64,000 nucleotides of DNA. Origin: Centroberyx gerrardi. Its lineage: Eukaryota > Chordata > Actinopteri > Beryciformes > Berycidae. The DNA lies in assembly GCF_048128805.1 (NCBI RefSeq), contig NC_135998.1, forward strand, positions 29,804,992 through 29,868,991, written 5' to 3'. A program made the translations under genes and the position numbers. The notes beneath the pieces were generated by a model. It was not told the origin of the DNA. It ran no database searches and was given only the letters and a program-made list of their open reading frames with translations. Numbering within the stretch: the first letter of the stretch is position 1; each line of letters begins with the position of its first letter. Below are positions 12,294 to 26,200 of this stretch, one piece after another.

Positions 12294-12643
12294 CATTATT
12301 CTACTAAGAAAAACCTCAGTTGGGATTTTAAAGACCTAAAAGGTATTTAAATGAAATCAAAGGGATATGGTGGTTGGAGGCATAGCCATTACCGACTCCA
12401 CAGCACATGAAGCTAAAGCTATGCTTTGCATTGTTCTCCATAGTTACTCTGTCAAAGACGCAACTGACAGTCTGTCTTTTGTGTTTTGCACAGCAACCCA
12501 TTTCCAGGCAACTGACCTCTTCTTACTGTTTGATTTCTTTTTGCCAGAAATTGGATAACCTTGTCCTCTTCCTCTTCCTCAGAGTGTTGGGTGATTGAAC
12601 AGTACTCATATGTTTTGGATTTGTGTGTTTCTTTATGTCCCAG

Positions 12644-15520
12644 ATGGAGATGCCAGGGCCTCCAGGAGGTCTTGGGGTGACTGGCACAGTGAAGAGGAGG
12701 AGGTGGGGGCGCTTACGGCAGCAATGGAAGCTCCTGGGCTTGTTTGAGATCGATCAGCAGCATGAGTTTTACAGCCTGACCTGCATGATGAAGGAGGGCT
12801 TGGCAGCAGCCATCCAAAACACCATTGACAACCCACCTACAGTGAGTACCAGTCAGGAGAGGTAGCATTTAAATCCTCTATCTGCCACCACAATAACACC
12901 ATATTCACCCCAATATCTTGCATTGTTGAGCATTAAGTTTTGAAACTAAATCTCACATGCAGTTTTATAGAGTTGCCTGCTTCTTCCTTGTGAGTAAAGA
13001 TCTCACAGTTGCTGTTGTAATGTTTATCTTTAAAAAAAATCTTGCAAGGTCTTAGGCAGGGCAACTCTTGTGCTTTCCTCATAAAGAAACATTTACTTTC
13101 CTTTATATGGGTGTATTAGCCTGTACATTAAGCTTTGGAAAAGTTTGGAAGGGACAGAATAGTACTTTGTAAATACTTATATATTATGTGCATACAATGA
13201 TGAAACAATACAATGTAAATGCATTGCATTGTTTAGTCCCTGTATAGTATATTGTAAATGCAATATACTATAAAAAGGCTTATAAAAGAAGAGTTCCAAC
13301 TTCTAGTATTGCTGAATGATGTTCCAATGTTTCCTGCAGTTTTTTTTCACAGAAACTGTTGTGTTTCATTGCGTGAAAGATAAGTAAGTTAAGATATGGT
13401 CATATAAGTCGGTACTTCATATCATATGCAAGAAGAAAATAAACCAGATGCTGAGTTTCCATACTATTGGGGCAGCAGGGTGGTGCAGTGAGTAGGGAGA
13501 TTGCCCTTCAACTGGAGGTCCTGGGTTCCTACTGAAATGAATCCTTATCAGCTCCAGGCTGCTGTTCTGTAGCTGAGTCTGACCTACCAGTGAAAGGGGG
13601 CAAGAGAAAAGACAGTTTCCCTACAGGGATCAATAATGTATCACATTATTAGAATTTGTGGAGTTATGTTCATGTCTCTGTGAAAATTGATAGTAGTAGT
13701 TGTAGTGGTAGTAGTAGTAGTGGTAGAAGTAGTAGTGGTAGTAGTAGCAATAGTACTAGTAGCAGTAGTGGTAGTAGTAAGTAAGTAAAACTTTATTTAT
13801 ATAGCACTTTTTTAAACACAAATTACAAAGTGCTTCAAAGAAACAGTAAAAACACATACACATAAAGTACAGCGCAGCCTAAGTATTATAAAAGGCCAGC
13901 CTATACAAATGTGTTTTTAGGCACTGCTTAAAACAATCAACAGACTCAGCTGATGTGATAGTTAAGGGGAGACGGTTCCAGAGTGTGGGAGCTAAAACAG
14001 CAAAGACACTGATACCTTCAGCACTGATACTTGCATCTCTGGCTCTGTAGTTTGGTCTATGGAGCGCTCTGTATCTTCAGTTCAGGAGAGTTTGTTGTCC
14101 ATTTTCACAGATCCATGCCGGCAGTAGACATAATGTGCTTGGCTGTTGTTGTAACTGCATAGGATTCTTCGACATCAATAGAGCTGGCATACGCATACAG
14201 AGTTCCTCTTATTGTCTCTATCTGGGTACTCCGATTCATACTGTTCTGTTTGCTGATGGTAGCTGCGAGCAGGAAGGGGCTTGGGGAAGCTCCAAACACC
14301 ACTCTGGTCATTCTCAGCACACGCAGCTCCTCATCATCATCTGCATAGGTATAAAGGTGCTGTTAGTGACATAATCAGAACAGGTCTAGTCTATGTTGCT
14401 TAGTTGCTTGGTATGGAGACAATAGGACCGCAACAAACCTCTCCACTGTCTCCACTTAATTAGATATTCTTAATTTTCAGGGCGGTGGAACTACTACTGC
14501 AGCCCAGTTCCTTGAATGTTGTCTGGTGGAAAGTAGCAACAGAGATGTTAAAGGAAAATATATGGATCTCAAATTGCTCTGTCCTTTGGCAGCTCAAGCT
14601 TTTACCTCTGTCTCCCATAGGCAGTGGGACAAGAGTGTAACCTGCTCCCTATTCTGTAATGCCATTCTGATTTATAGTTCCATTGAAAATGAATTGTAAA
14701 GGATGAAGGAAGCAATGTTAAGCAAAGTATTCAGGATGATTTCTTTGGGATAAGGACACATTTTCTGGTTTGCACAGATATATAATACATACATACATAC
14801 ATACATACATACATACACACATACTGTATATATACTGCATATAGAATAATAATTGCACAGATATAAAAACAAGTAAATTTGTAGAATATGACATAATCAA
14901 GTAGTGCATGTAGCCCAGTTAATTTCTGATGTCTCTGTCACCCTCCGCAAAGCTGAAAAGGGGAAATGTGCTCTAAACAAGAACCTTAAAAAAGTGAGTG
15001 GTATGCAGTGTCAACCGCGCTGCTGCTGCCATGCTGAATGAAAAGTCACAAGGCAGTTAAACACACAACCATGTGCTGCTGGTCCGCCCTAATCCCAGTT
15101 AAACATAGTTAGCTGACTCAGCAGTTTGATGCATGACTGTCCTGTCTGTTGTCTCATACTTGTAGAGTCCCAAAAACACACACACACACACACACATACG
15201 CACACACAGAGTAACATATATACACTGCCCAAGTGGTAAAACAACATTTTTCTTAATTTGCAGTTTTCCATGCCTCAGAATTGACCCACACTCTGTAACT
15301 CCTAAACTCAGTATAGCAATTCCTTGAAAGAATTATTTCCTTTTCTTATTCTTAATGGCATCTGTTTTCTTTCTCCAATCCTAGAATGAACTATCAGATG
15401 ATGATTTCAGACTGGAGGTCACTCAAATCCATAAGGTATTTTGATGTGTCTGCATCCTCAAGGAGCAAATAACATGAATGAATTCAATTCTTGTGCTAAG
15501 TGTTTATGCCTGCTTATTTG

Positions 15521-15559
<39 letters not shown>

Positions 15560-17236
15560 GATTTTACAATGGAGACGTTTGCAGGCCCGGTGTTTGCCAG
15601 CCTGCGAGTCTCACTAGGTATGACAGAGCCAGAGTATCAGAAGTCGCTCTGCTCTGAAAATTGCTACCTCCAATTCATCAGCAACTCCAAGAGCAAGGCA
15701 GATTTCTTTCTAACGTGAGTCACCCTGCTGTCACCCCTGGTCACACACACACACACACACACAGACACACACACACACACGTAACAGAGATGAAGAACTA
15801 CACCAAGTTTTTAATAGATTGTCCCATCGGTCAACTTCCCTGTTAAGTGATGAGACACCAAAATCACCCATGTGTCCCCGGTCGTTGGCTCTGCTGCTCC
15901 ATGCTAACACTTTAGCATTCACTGTGCTGAGTGATAGTAGGCGACTAGCATTATCTCAAAAGTCAGAAAATGAGAACTTGTAGCAGCTCTAAAGCTAAAT
16001 GATGAATAATTTTAAATCATATGCAGCTAAATTTGGCAGTTTTGTGTAAGAGATTAGTAAAATTGACACAAAATATGCTACAAATTAACATCCTGTTTTG
16101 AACTGCCAGGGACTACTTTCCGAGGTGGGTGATGGGACTGTGTACAGCTATTAATCACTGCGCAGCGGATGAATATGTGGTTGCTCACATGAAATAGTTC
16201 CAAAAATAATCTGTGGTTACATCAGCTATATTGAGTTACTAATATTTCATTTTTAAAATGGATTAATCTACAGGCCGTCTAATAAAAACTAACAACTTTT
16301 TTGTACTGAACGGTCAGTCTTTTTACTTAGATAAAGTCGGTATACAGCAGAGCCAATGATCTACAATTTCCCAAAAACTTGGTGTGTTCCTTTAAACTTA
16401 GTTAGCTTTTGAAATTCATCAATCAGTTGGTAACAAGCCAACACTGGCTACATTAACAACAGACAAAATGCTCCCACAATATGACCTTTAGTAAACTCCA
16501 ACTAACTTCTGCTCAGACAAAATAAGAAAATATAATAGAAATAAGAATAGAACAAATGTGGGGTGTCAAACATAACGCTACTGACAATTACTATAACATT
16601 TTAAGTAGAAATATAATAATATGCAAAAAAATGAATTACAGCATTATCAGGCTGTGAGAAATAATACACCATACTAAAATGAACATAAACATATTGAAAT
16701 ATATCTATAAAAAATGAAATGTATGCAGTATGAAATCAGTGAAAAATAGATTCTATGTGAAAACTTGCATAGCGCATCAGGTTTTCAAACCAACTTCACA
16801 GGTGATCATGGGTTGGGAAAGACAGTGGAACAAATATACTTTTAGTATCACAACTGTGAGTTAAATATCAATTTAGTAAAATCTAAGCACTTTGATTGTA
16901 AAAGGTGCTGATGTTTGTCCTGTTCTGTATTTATGTTATATGTTACCAGTGAAATTTGTATCAAATAACTTAAAGTGATTCAAAACATATTTCAAACATC
17001 AAAGAATTCTTGAAGGGTCCAAATCACTGGGGATATCAGGTAGAACTGGATGGAGAGATAGTATTGATATTATAGATCTACTCACTCTGTGCTTTTGAAT
17101 TTCTAGGAATGATAAGCGCTTCTTTTTAAAGACCCAGAACAAAAGAGAGATCCGATTCCTTCTGGCCAACCTGAAAATCTACATGGAGCATCTAAGGAAA
17201 TATCCCCATTCACTCCTGGTCAAGTTCCTAGGTATA

Positions 17237-17273
<37 letters not shown>

Positions 17274-20200
17274 AAATTGTATTTGACTAGGATACCATGT
17301 ACCTAAACAAAACAAAGAGTGAACAAGGACTAAAATTAGATTTTGATTACTATTATTCTTGTGTGAACATGAGCATATGTTAGTAATGCATGCCTTTTTT
17401 ATATATATATTTTTATGATTTTATTTAAGTATTTGCTGGACCTGAGGAAGGCCGGCCTAGAGGTGAAGGAGGGGGTTATTGACACAGGGTGTGTGATGTG
17501 GAGGTCTCAGGGCTGCTAGGGAACTTCCTGATACAGCCACTAGGGGGTGTCACAGTTAATTGATCCCTGATCATTGATCCTGGATCACAGTGGTCCAGGT
17601 CAGCCAGTGATCCCTGATCTTATTCCTCAATTTTTGCAATTACCACACTCAAAGCCCCTGAATTTGAAAGGGAGTGTTCAGCTCATGAATGAACGCCCAG
17701 TAGTTTGTAATGATGTAGTAATCTGACTTGCAATGCTCTTTCATTACTGACATTTGGTTGAGTGATTTCAAATTATTTATAATGTTACATAGATACTAAA
17801 ATATTCCCCACCTGCAGTACCACATGAACAATGAGGAAAACTGCTTTCCCAGAATTTGAGCGGCAGAATCTGATTGCCTTTTGAATAATAACATATTTCC
17901 TACTTTGACTTCAGTTTGACTTTAAAGGAGCTGTTGTGATTTTAGTGTGTTAAAAACACTGTGCACTAGACTGAGTGAGCTATCAATGTTTTTTTTCAAG
18001 GTGTCCACAGGATCAAAATCCCCCACAAGCGGAAGGTACTGATCAAATTTTATAATTTTTTCTATGCAGCACTTTGATTATTGGAGTTTGCATCATTTCA
18101 TAAAACACATTTCCTTTCTTCCCTTGTCCTTTGCAGAAATACTTTATTGTTATGCAAAGCGTTTTTTATCCAGATGATCGAATCAATGCCAGGTAAGCCT
18201 TTTGTATATAACAGGGTGAAATAATGTTAAAGCCATGCACTGAAAAGCATGGTTTACAGACATACCACACATATGAATAATCTGATGATCAGCAAATGAT
18301 TTAATTTACAACACAACATGCTACACCTGGTGTGATGGACCGAGCAAGCAGGCACGAGGACACAAAATAGAGTGAAAAAGATTAAGGGTTTTATTTACCC
18401 CCAAAAAAGGCAAAAGGGTAACAAAACCAGTTGTGAATTACAAAAAAAATATTGAAAACCCAAAATATAATGCAGGCAACTAAACAGAAAAATGTAACTG
18501 AACAGAAACAAAAGCCTATTCACAAATGGCAAACTGAGGGTATATATAGACCTGGCCAGGTACATTACACAAAAAGGGGGATGATTAATTACATTTACAA
18601 ACAAAAGATGACTACATTCAAATCAATTTAACATAAGTAATTAACTAACTTAATATAAAGACATTTGTATTTAAATGAAGTAACAATCAGTTTTTTACTA
18701 CAAAATAAATACATGTACACAACTAAAACAAAGGTAACACCCCCCCTGTTCGGGAGCACTTGGTTTAACCCCTCTTCCGGTACAATAGCGCGTTCCAAAT
18801 GTTCAGTGCATCTTGACAGTTTGGATGCCGGCGGACATGCAAGTAGGTGGAAGAGAGTTGTAAGTTGCATATGCAAAGCAATTAACAGCAAAATGATAAC
18901 ATGTTTAACTAAAATGCGTGCACTCAACATGTAATATCAATAATGCTTATAAAGTGAGTTGAGTATGTTGCTGAAACAAAACCTGTGTGTCATGTCGTTT
19001 TGTGGTTTGTGTATGTGTACTGTGAATGTAAACGTGCCATAAACTAACCAAACGTGAACAAAGGAAAAGAGGTGAGGTAAGGGAGTGAGATGGGATTGTA
19101 CTGACACTTTTATGTGCGGCGATTTGGTTCAGCCGTCACACCTGGGGAAGTTTAAATTAAGTTTAATTGGATGCAAATCCCTTGGAAAAAACATGCATGT
19201 GTTTTTTCTGTAACAGATTTACGTCCATGCGCTCTAAAAGGCATTGTAGGTCTACTGTTCCAACATTTAATGGATATACAGTATAGATGAGCCTCAGTGC
19301 AGCTGGACTGGTTTTAAGGACTCAATTAGCATGGCTTTAAAAACACAGTATCCTTGTAGGTGTCAAGTATAGCCCCTTGGTATGATTTGATCCTAAAAGT
19401 GAGGTGTGTGTTGTGTTCCCAGGTATGACATTAAGGGCTGTGAGGTGAGCCGCTGGACAGAGCCTGCCCCAGAGGGGAGCCAAGTTATTGTGGTTCTCAA
19501 AGACCTCAACTTCGAAGGCCAGTACATCACTCTGGGTAAGGAAACAGTGTGTGATATTTATGTTTTGTATGGTCATACGTATGTGCTCTCCAGTAACATC
19601 CATTTCCATTTCCTATGAACCAGATGCTACTGTGCAATATTTTATTAAAGGTCCCATATCATGTAAAACAGGATTCCCCTTGCCTCTGTGATTATAAAGA
19701 AGTTGGCTGTGCTATCTAAACATGGTGAAAGTATCAAAACGCACGGTCGCCAACTAAATCCACTCAATCCGTATTAGAAAAGCGAGCCTCTAAACGAGCC
19801 GTTTGGACTTCCGTAACTTTGTGGCGTCACAAAGGTTCGCTCATTATCATTTTTGTAAGAAATAATAGACTAACAAAGTGTTTTTTTCAAAGCGGTTGAG
19901 CGGTTGTCATTGTTTATTACCGGAGAGTTTTCCCTACCTGTAGCTGCTGGGCTGCGGTGTCTCACGTTTCACTCTTGAAACGGTTAGCCAATCAGAACAG
20001 AGGGTCATTAATATTAATGAGCCTTAAAGACACAGCGACAGAAACAGCCTGTTCTTGGTAAGGCTCAGAGAGATGCTGGAAAATAAACGTGTAAAAATGG
20101 ATTGAGAGTGTTTTTGGTACATGACACCACACACACAGCTTTGAATGGACCTCAAGACAGAAAATAAAACGCTGGAAAGTGTAGAATATGGGACCTTTAA

Positions 20201-23200
20201 CATTATTGACGGTAACACAAATGTGTGAACCACTTATATTTACATGGTTGTGATTCAAATTATGTTTTATGTCTGTGACAGTGGAATGGCAGAATAGCAT
20301 AATGTAACACTATGGTGGGTAGAATGGTACAAAACCAAACCCCTTAATTTTATCCCTGAAATGTCCTTAATTTCTACATTAACATTAATTGTCCATTAAA
20401 AATAACATAGCCTTAATAAAGTAAGGTTAGTACCATGGGTTTATAAGGGATTTATTCATGGGTTGATTCACAGAGACACTAGTAATTAAAGAGTAACTAA
20501 ACCAAACCGAAATCTTTGAAGCCTGACACTGAACTGGCCGTCTGCCATTGGCTGGTGCCAGGTGATGTCACCCTCTATAGAGTACAACAGGTGGTGACAT
20601 CACCTGGCACCAAAGACCAGCCAATGGCAGATGGCCACTTCAGTACCCTACTTTTCACCATTAGGTGTCAGTCTTCACCAAAGATTTAGATTTGGGGTTT
20701 AGTTATTCTTTAAAGGATTCTTCATGCCTTTTGTGCATGGTTTACAGGATTATTAAGTGGAAATTCCTGTCTCCCTGAATTTTTCATTAAATTCGAAAGC
20801 AACGATCAAATAAGCTAAGTGTACAACACATTAGGAACACCCACCTGTTACTGAAAGCTTGTATTCATTGGAGTATGGATTCTACTAAGCGCCAAAAGCA
20901 ATCTATGTCATGCATTCGATGAGCTCCTTTTGTCCGCACCAGACTCTAAGCATCTTATCTCCCAATGTGTTGATCTGAAACATATTAAGGAGGCCGGGGT
21001 AAAGGAATTGAACTCTGAATTGTCCAATGAGATCTGGAAGGAGGCATTATCCCGTATCCAAGTGATCCACAGATTTTATTAAGTCAATTTTATCCTTCAG
21101 TGTCTCAATTATGTAATAGATGTAAATCAGTAGGGTCACTGTCACATCTATTCTGTTTTTGTCCTGTGTTGTACTCATTTTGGTCAAGTATATTTTAATG
21201 GTTTTCCACAGAACCTGATTTTTAAAGACTGTAAATCACTTAGCCCACCTTGTTTTGAAAATGGCTGATTGAGATTGTTTTGGTTATACAAAACAACAAA
21301 CAAACTGACTTCCTGGACTGTGTTACAGCAAAATTCCATGTAGTTATTTGTCACTTGACCTCCATCAAAACCAGAATATAAACTAATCACCAAGACCGTA
21401 TGCAGCTGGACGAGTTTGTAGTGTTGGATATTTAATGAGGCCACGAAAACAGACTGAAAACTGACATTTAAACCTGCAATAAGCGATTTCAGACCCTGTA
21501 ACCAATCCTGACACTAACGTGTGCTATGTGGAGATTTCCGTGAGACGTAATGATATAAACAACAGCCACACACGCAGACCAGCTGTGTTGCTGTTTTCAC
21601 CTCTTTCCTAAAGCTTGTTTGGCCCGAGTCGTAGCTCCTTTTTTAAAAAACTAGCTTGTCTCCTCCCTCGCTGTTTGAAAGCATTGCTCTCATCCTCCCA
21701 TTCCTGAAAGAAATTCTGGTAATTGCGGAATCGAGTGAAGTTGTTAAACTAGTAAACTTGCTACCTGCCTCTTCACTTGTCATTGTGGGACATGTAACCT
21801 TCAGCGGGAGAAAGATCTGGCAAAGAGAGACCGGTGACATTTCTCTGTAGGTACTAGGGATGCAAATTGTAATAATTTTCCTTAATCGATCATCTGTCAC
21901 GTTAATGACCAATTAATCGATTTATCATTATGTAAAAAACAGCTTTTGACATAGAAAATAGAAAATACAAAATGTGTTTTTTTTACACCTGTCTTTAGGC
22001 CTACTCAACAAGTTAATCAACCAAGCATAATTCAAACGGGTCGGGATTAAAAAATCCAGACTCCCGACAACGGACCTCTGTGTTTCCCACAGGCTGAAAC
22101 TTTTCTTTGTTTAGGGTTAATTACTTGTCTTTACATTGTGTCCAATGGAACCCAACTGGTGGAATATGCAGTGAAGTCTGCACTGCACTCATGTTAACTT
22201 TCTGAGTGTTCAGCAGTGTTAGAATTGTCCGATTAAAAAGTATCATGTTACTCTTTACAAATACCGTTAACACATGTGAGTCTGGAGAAAATTTGGAATT
22301 TTAATGTTTTTTTACTAACATTTTCAAAACGGGAGACAGATTGTCAGATTGAGTACAGTGCTACTGCATCGCCAAATGACAGACATGACGTGAAAAATGA
22401 CAAATAGCACATAGCCTACATTGTCGATTAATCAGTTAATATATGCTTGATCGACCAAATTCTTAACGGTGATTAATCAATCGTCGATTAATCATTAACA
22501 TCCCTAGTAGGTGCGTTTATTTTAGCCATTAGCCTTTATGCACGGTTTGTCCTTAAGGGCTTCCGTCGCCCAGTAGCTTTGCTGTGTGTGTTTACAAAAT
22601 GTGTTGTGGTTTCTGTCACCCTCTAGTGGTCAGAAAAAATCGCTTAGTGTAGCTTTAACACGTTTGTGAACAGATTCAACAACAGATCTCGCTTTTAAGA
22701 CAATAAAGCATCCTGGGTCCTTCATGATTTTGCATTTCTATTCTTGGTTTACACTAAAATTAGTATTTAAAAATAAAAGTAGATCCGGTCTTCCAAACAA
22801 GAAGTATCTCTCCTAAATGCTATCCCTCCGCTATGTTCTCTTCTATCAATAAAAATGCTATTTGGTGAAATTATGTTCTAAAGCATTGGACCCACAGTCA
22901 GTGGGTCCAATGTTTTAGGTCCAGCAGCAGGATCTGTTGTTGAATCTGTTCACTAACGTGTTAAATGTCAGTTTTCAGTAGGGCTGAACAATTAATCAAA
23001 ATTTTATCGAAATCGCAATATGGCCTACTGCAATTTTCAAATCGCAGGAGGCGCAATATTTGTTAAAGGCGAAATGTTTTGTCAAAATACCATTTTAAAT
23101 TAAATATTGTCGTGCTGCAGAGATGTCCTGGCCTACACATCATATTCTACAGACTCAAGAAAACATCTTTGTTTGGTACAGATCCCCGCAAAAATCACAC

Positions 23201-26200
23201 CATAATCATTTTAATAAGTTTTTCAATGAAAATGAGAATAATGATGTAAAAATTATCATTCCCTCTAATATCGCAAATTATATTGCAATTGCAATATCAG
23301 TCAAAACAATCGCAATTACATATTTTTTCAAAATCGTTCAGCCCTAGTTTTCAGGCTATTTTCGTGGCTCATTCAAATGAATGGGAAGTAAAAATCTGAA
23401 CGCTACAAACTCGTCCAGCTGCATCTGATCTTGGTGATTAGTTTATATTCTGGTTTTCATGGTGGTCAAGAGCCAAATAACCCCCATGTTAAAACTAAGT
23501 GGAATATTGCTTTAAGTTGTAGTCAGTGGAAGTCAGTGTAGTTGTCTATATTTGTGCACTGTGAAAATTATTAAAATAAAACACTGTGAACTTTTGAACA
23601 TTTATGCAACCTGTAATTTGAGATGCAGTGTATCATGAATTAAAAAAAAAAACTACAGGGATGCTGGTCTGTGTTGACTACAACACTTCCTTCAGCTGTC
23701 ACGTTCAATCAAGTTGTGGATCTCTACTCCGAATGCCTGATTCCACTGGTGTTGAATTGGACTGAGATTTGGTGACTGGGCAGGATAGTGCCGTGTCACT
23801 TCACTTCTTGGACAATCCTTTGTACTACTGAGAAAAAGTCCATTCAGAGATGGATACAGATTCTACCAGAGAGCACGTTTGCCTTTGATGTTCAGATATC
23901 ATCAACACATTAAAACACATTCAAATATTGCATTCAAATATTGCACCACTTCCATCGAACACGCAGGAAAGCACACCCCAGGCAATCACCACCACTGCCA
24001 GACCACAGTTTGGCATGTGATTGTGCATGATGAACGCATGTGGTTTTTTCCATGTCCTAGTCATCCCATTGGCATCAGTTCATCAGACCTGGAAATGTTT
24101 TTCCAAACCTCTAGCATCCAATGTTATCATTCCATAGCCCACTGCCACCACTTTTTTATTTATTACAGCGTATTCTGCTATGTGTCTCTTGGCTCTCATG
24201 TTGCACTGAACTGCCAGTTGACCGAATGTAGCTGTTTTCAACATCAGGTCCGCCGTTGGCTGGGTTTCCTTTGGGTGGTGAACAATTCTTTGTCGACACG
24301 GGAACCTGTTGAGCATCAAAAACCCTTTGCGGCCTTGCAGTTTTTGACAAACTCAAACTCATGAGTCATATCATAAACTGGAAATTCAAAGGAAATGAAA
24401 TCTATTGGCTTGACCATTCACCCTCTGAATGGCTCACTTACAGTCCACACTAAATGTAGGCTTCAAAATCCTTTTTAAAGCTGTCTCCTCACCTTGATCT
24501 ACCCTAACTGAAGTAGATTTTACAGGTGAAAATAAATTGGGTTTATTTGTAAGGCTAGATGGATGTGTAGCAGATTTCGTGCCACTTGGACTTATGGTGT
24601 AGAGTGTAGAGTGACATTATGTGTGGTGTGTGTGTATGTGAACAGACCAGCAGCGTCCCTGGCTCCTGCGACAGGTGGAGCTCGACACACACTTCCTCCA
24701 GAGGCTCAATGTGTTGGACTACAGTTTCCTCCTGGCCCATCAACCCTTACACCGCGATGAGCGCCACCAGTGTCTCTCCTTCGCCACTCTCATCATGAGA
24801 ACCAAAAAGTCAGTACATTTATGGTCCTTCTTATATGTCCTTACACATTATATATTCACTGCCTGTCAAAAGTTTGGACACACCTGATTGAATGTACTAT
24901 GTTTTTCATTCTCTTAAAGCCATTTTGATCTAAAGGCTTATGCTTAAATGCTTGAAATTAGTTTCTTAGACAAATATATTTAGTGAAGTTGATGCCTATG
25001 TATGAATTTCTTTCCAAAGCCTTTGCCTTTCCATCAAGTCAAAGGGCGGACTATCTTATATTTTAGATTCTTTTAACACTTTTTTGTTCACTGCACAATT
25101 CCATTTGTGTTATTTCATAGTTTTGATGTCTTTGCTATTATTGTCAAATATGGAAAATAGTAAAAATAAAGAAAAAATATAGCCGCAAGCGGCAATTTTG
25201 AGGTCCAAGCACAATTTGATAAGACAGACAGATAGACAAAACATTACAGAAGGTAGAAAGACACACAAAAACTGACAAGTTGTGAAGATCAGACATGCAG
25301 TCTATTAGTTATGGCTTAACACCGGCTTTTGTCTTGGCCTGTGACTCCTGTCAAGTTAGTCTTTTCATTGCAACCACATTGTTGGAGTTATTAACAATAC
25401 CCAAACTTTCTATTGTTGTTCTTGATGACTAACGACTTTGGAAAGAACAAGTCTGGATTTGATCCCACAACCTTCCACATAAAAGGCTGATGCTTTACCG
25501 ACTGAGCCAAACACCTGTTACAGGGTTACTGAGGAGAAGCTAACTAAAGGGAGAAGTATTGTGCAGCCTATGATTGACAGTGCTAATCACTTTATAGAAC
25601 ATTGTAGTGCTCTCCATTAACGAATAAAACAATACTAAGTCACATGGGCCAGAAAACTGCTGCTGCACTGCTCTCTGTGGGTTGAAAGGTCTGGCCAAGA
25701 CCCAATCAGTGATGCCATTCAGGTATTTTGCCATTGACAGATGATGCCAAACTCCTGCGTTGAGTTTTCTGCACTGTGTGATTTAGTGTTGATTTACTTT
25801 TTATGAAACTTCAAAATGGTCACTTTGGTATGCCACAGTGGAGAAACAAAACACAGAGACAAGTGATAGGTCATAGGTGCTAGTCCAACCAATATTGAAA
25901 GCCTCAGAAAGGATATTATAACTGTATTAGTGCCCCACATTAATCAATTTACACATGGCTTTACAGACATCATCTTGACAGTCCAGACATTATTTGTATT
26001 TAGTTTGATGAAGATTGATCAAACTATCATGAACACTTCCATCTACCGTACGCTCAGTTTTCAAGTTATCATTATCATTTTTGGGCTGTTTACTAATTAA
26101 GGTATGACGATTTCAAAAATCATGTTGTTTTTTTCCTGTAACGTACGGTTTAGGAGGACAACACTGTGGGATCACAGTCAGTTTTTGCTATAAACAGAGG

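Larger units (their letters stand above)
21327..23511. mobile_element. long-TIR TTAA element (copy A), host of three nested insertions
   Basis: The left arm (from 21327) and right arm (23355-23511) are inverted repeats of about 170 bases. Both contain the phrase CAAACTCGTCCAGCTGCAT or its complement, plus the CCAGAATATAAACTAATCACC block. Right flank is TTAA (23512-23515); left flank TTAC (21323-21326) is a decayed TTAA. The interior 22659-22970 matches the reverse complement of 35160-35600. It has no coding capacity. Three younger elements interrupt it (separate entries). Confidence 0.75.

Noticed and set aside
23879..24364. 161-codon open frame on the + strand
   Set aside because: It lies in repeat-like intron sequence, has no recognisable domain and no splice or promoter context; length alone is not evidence.
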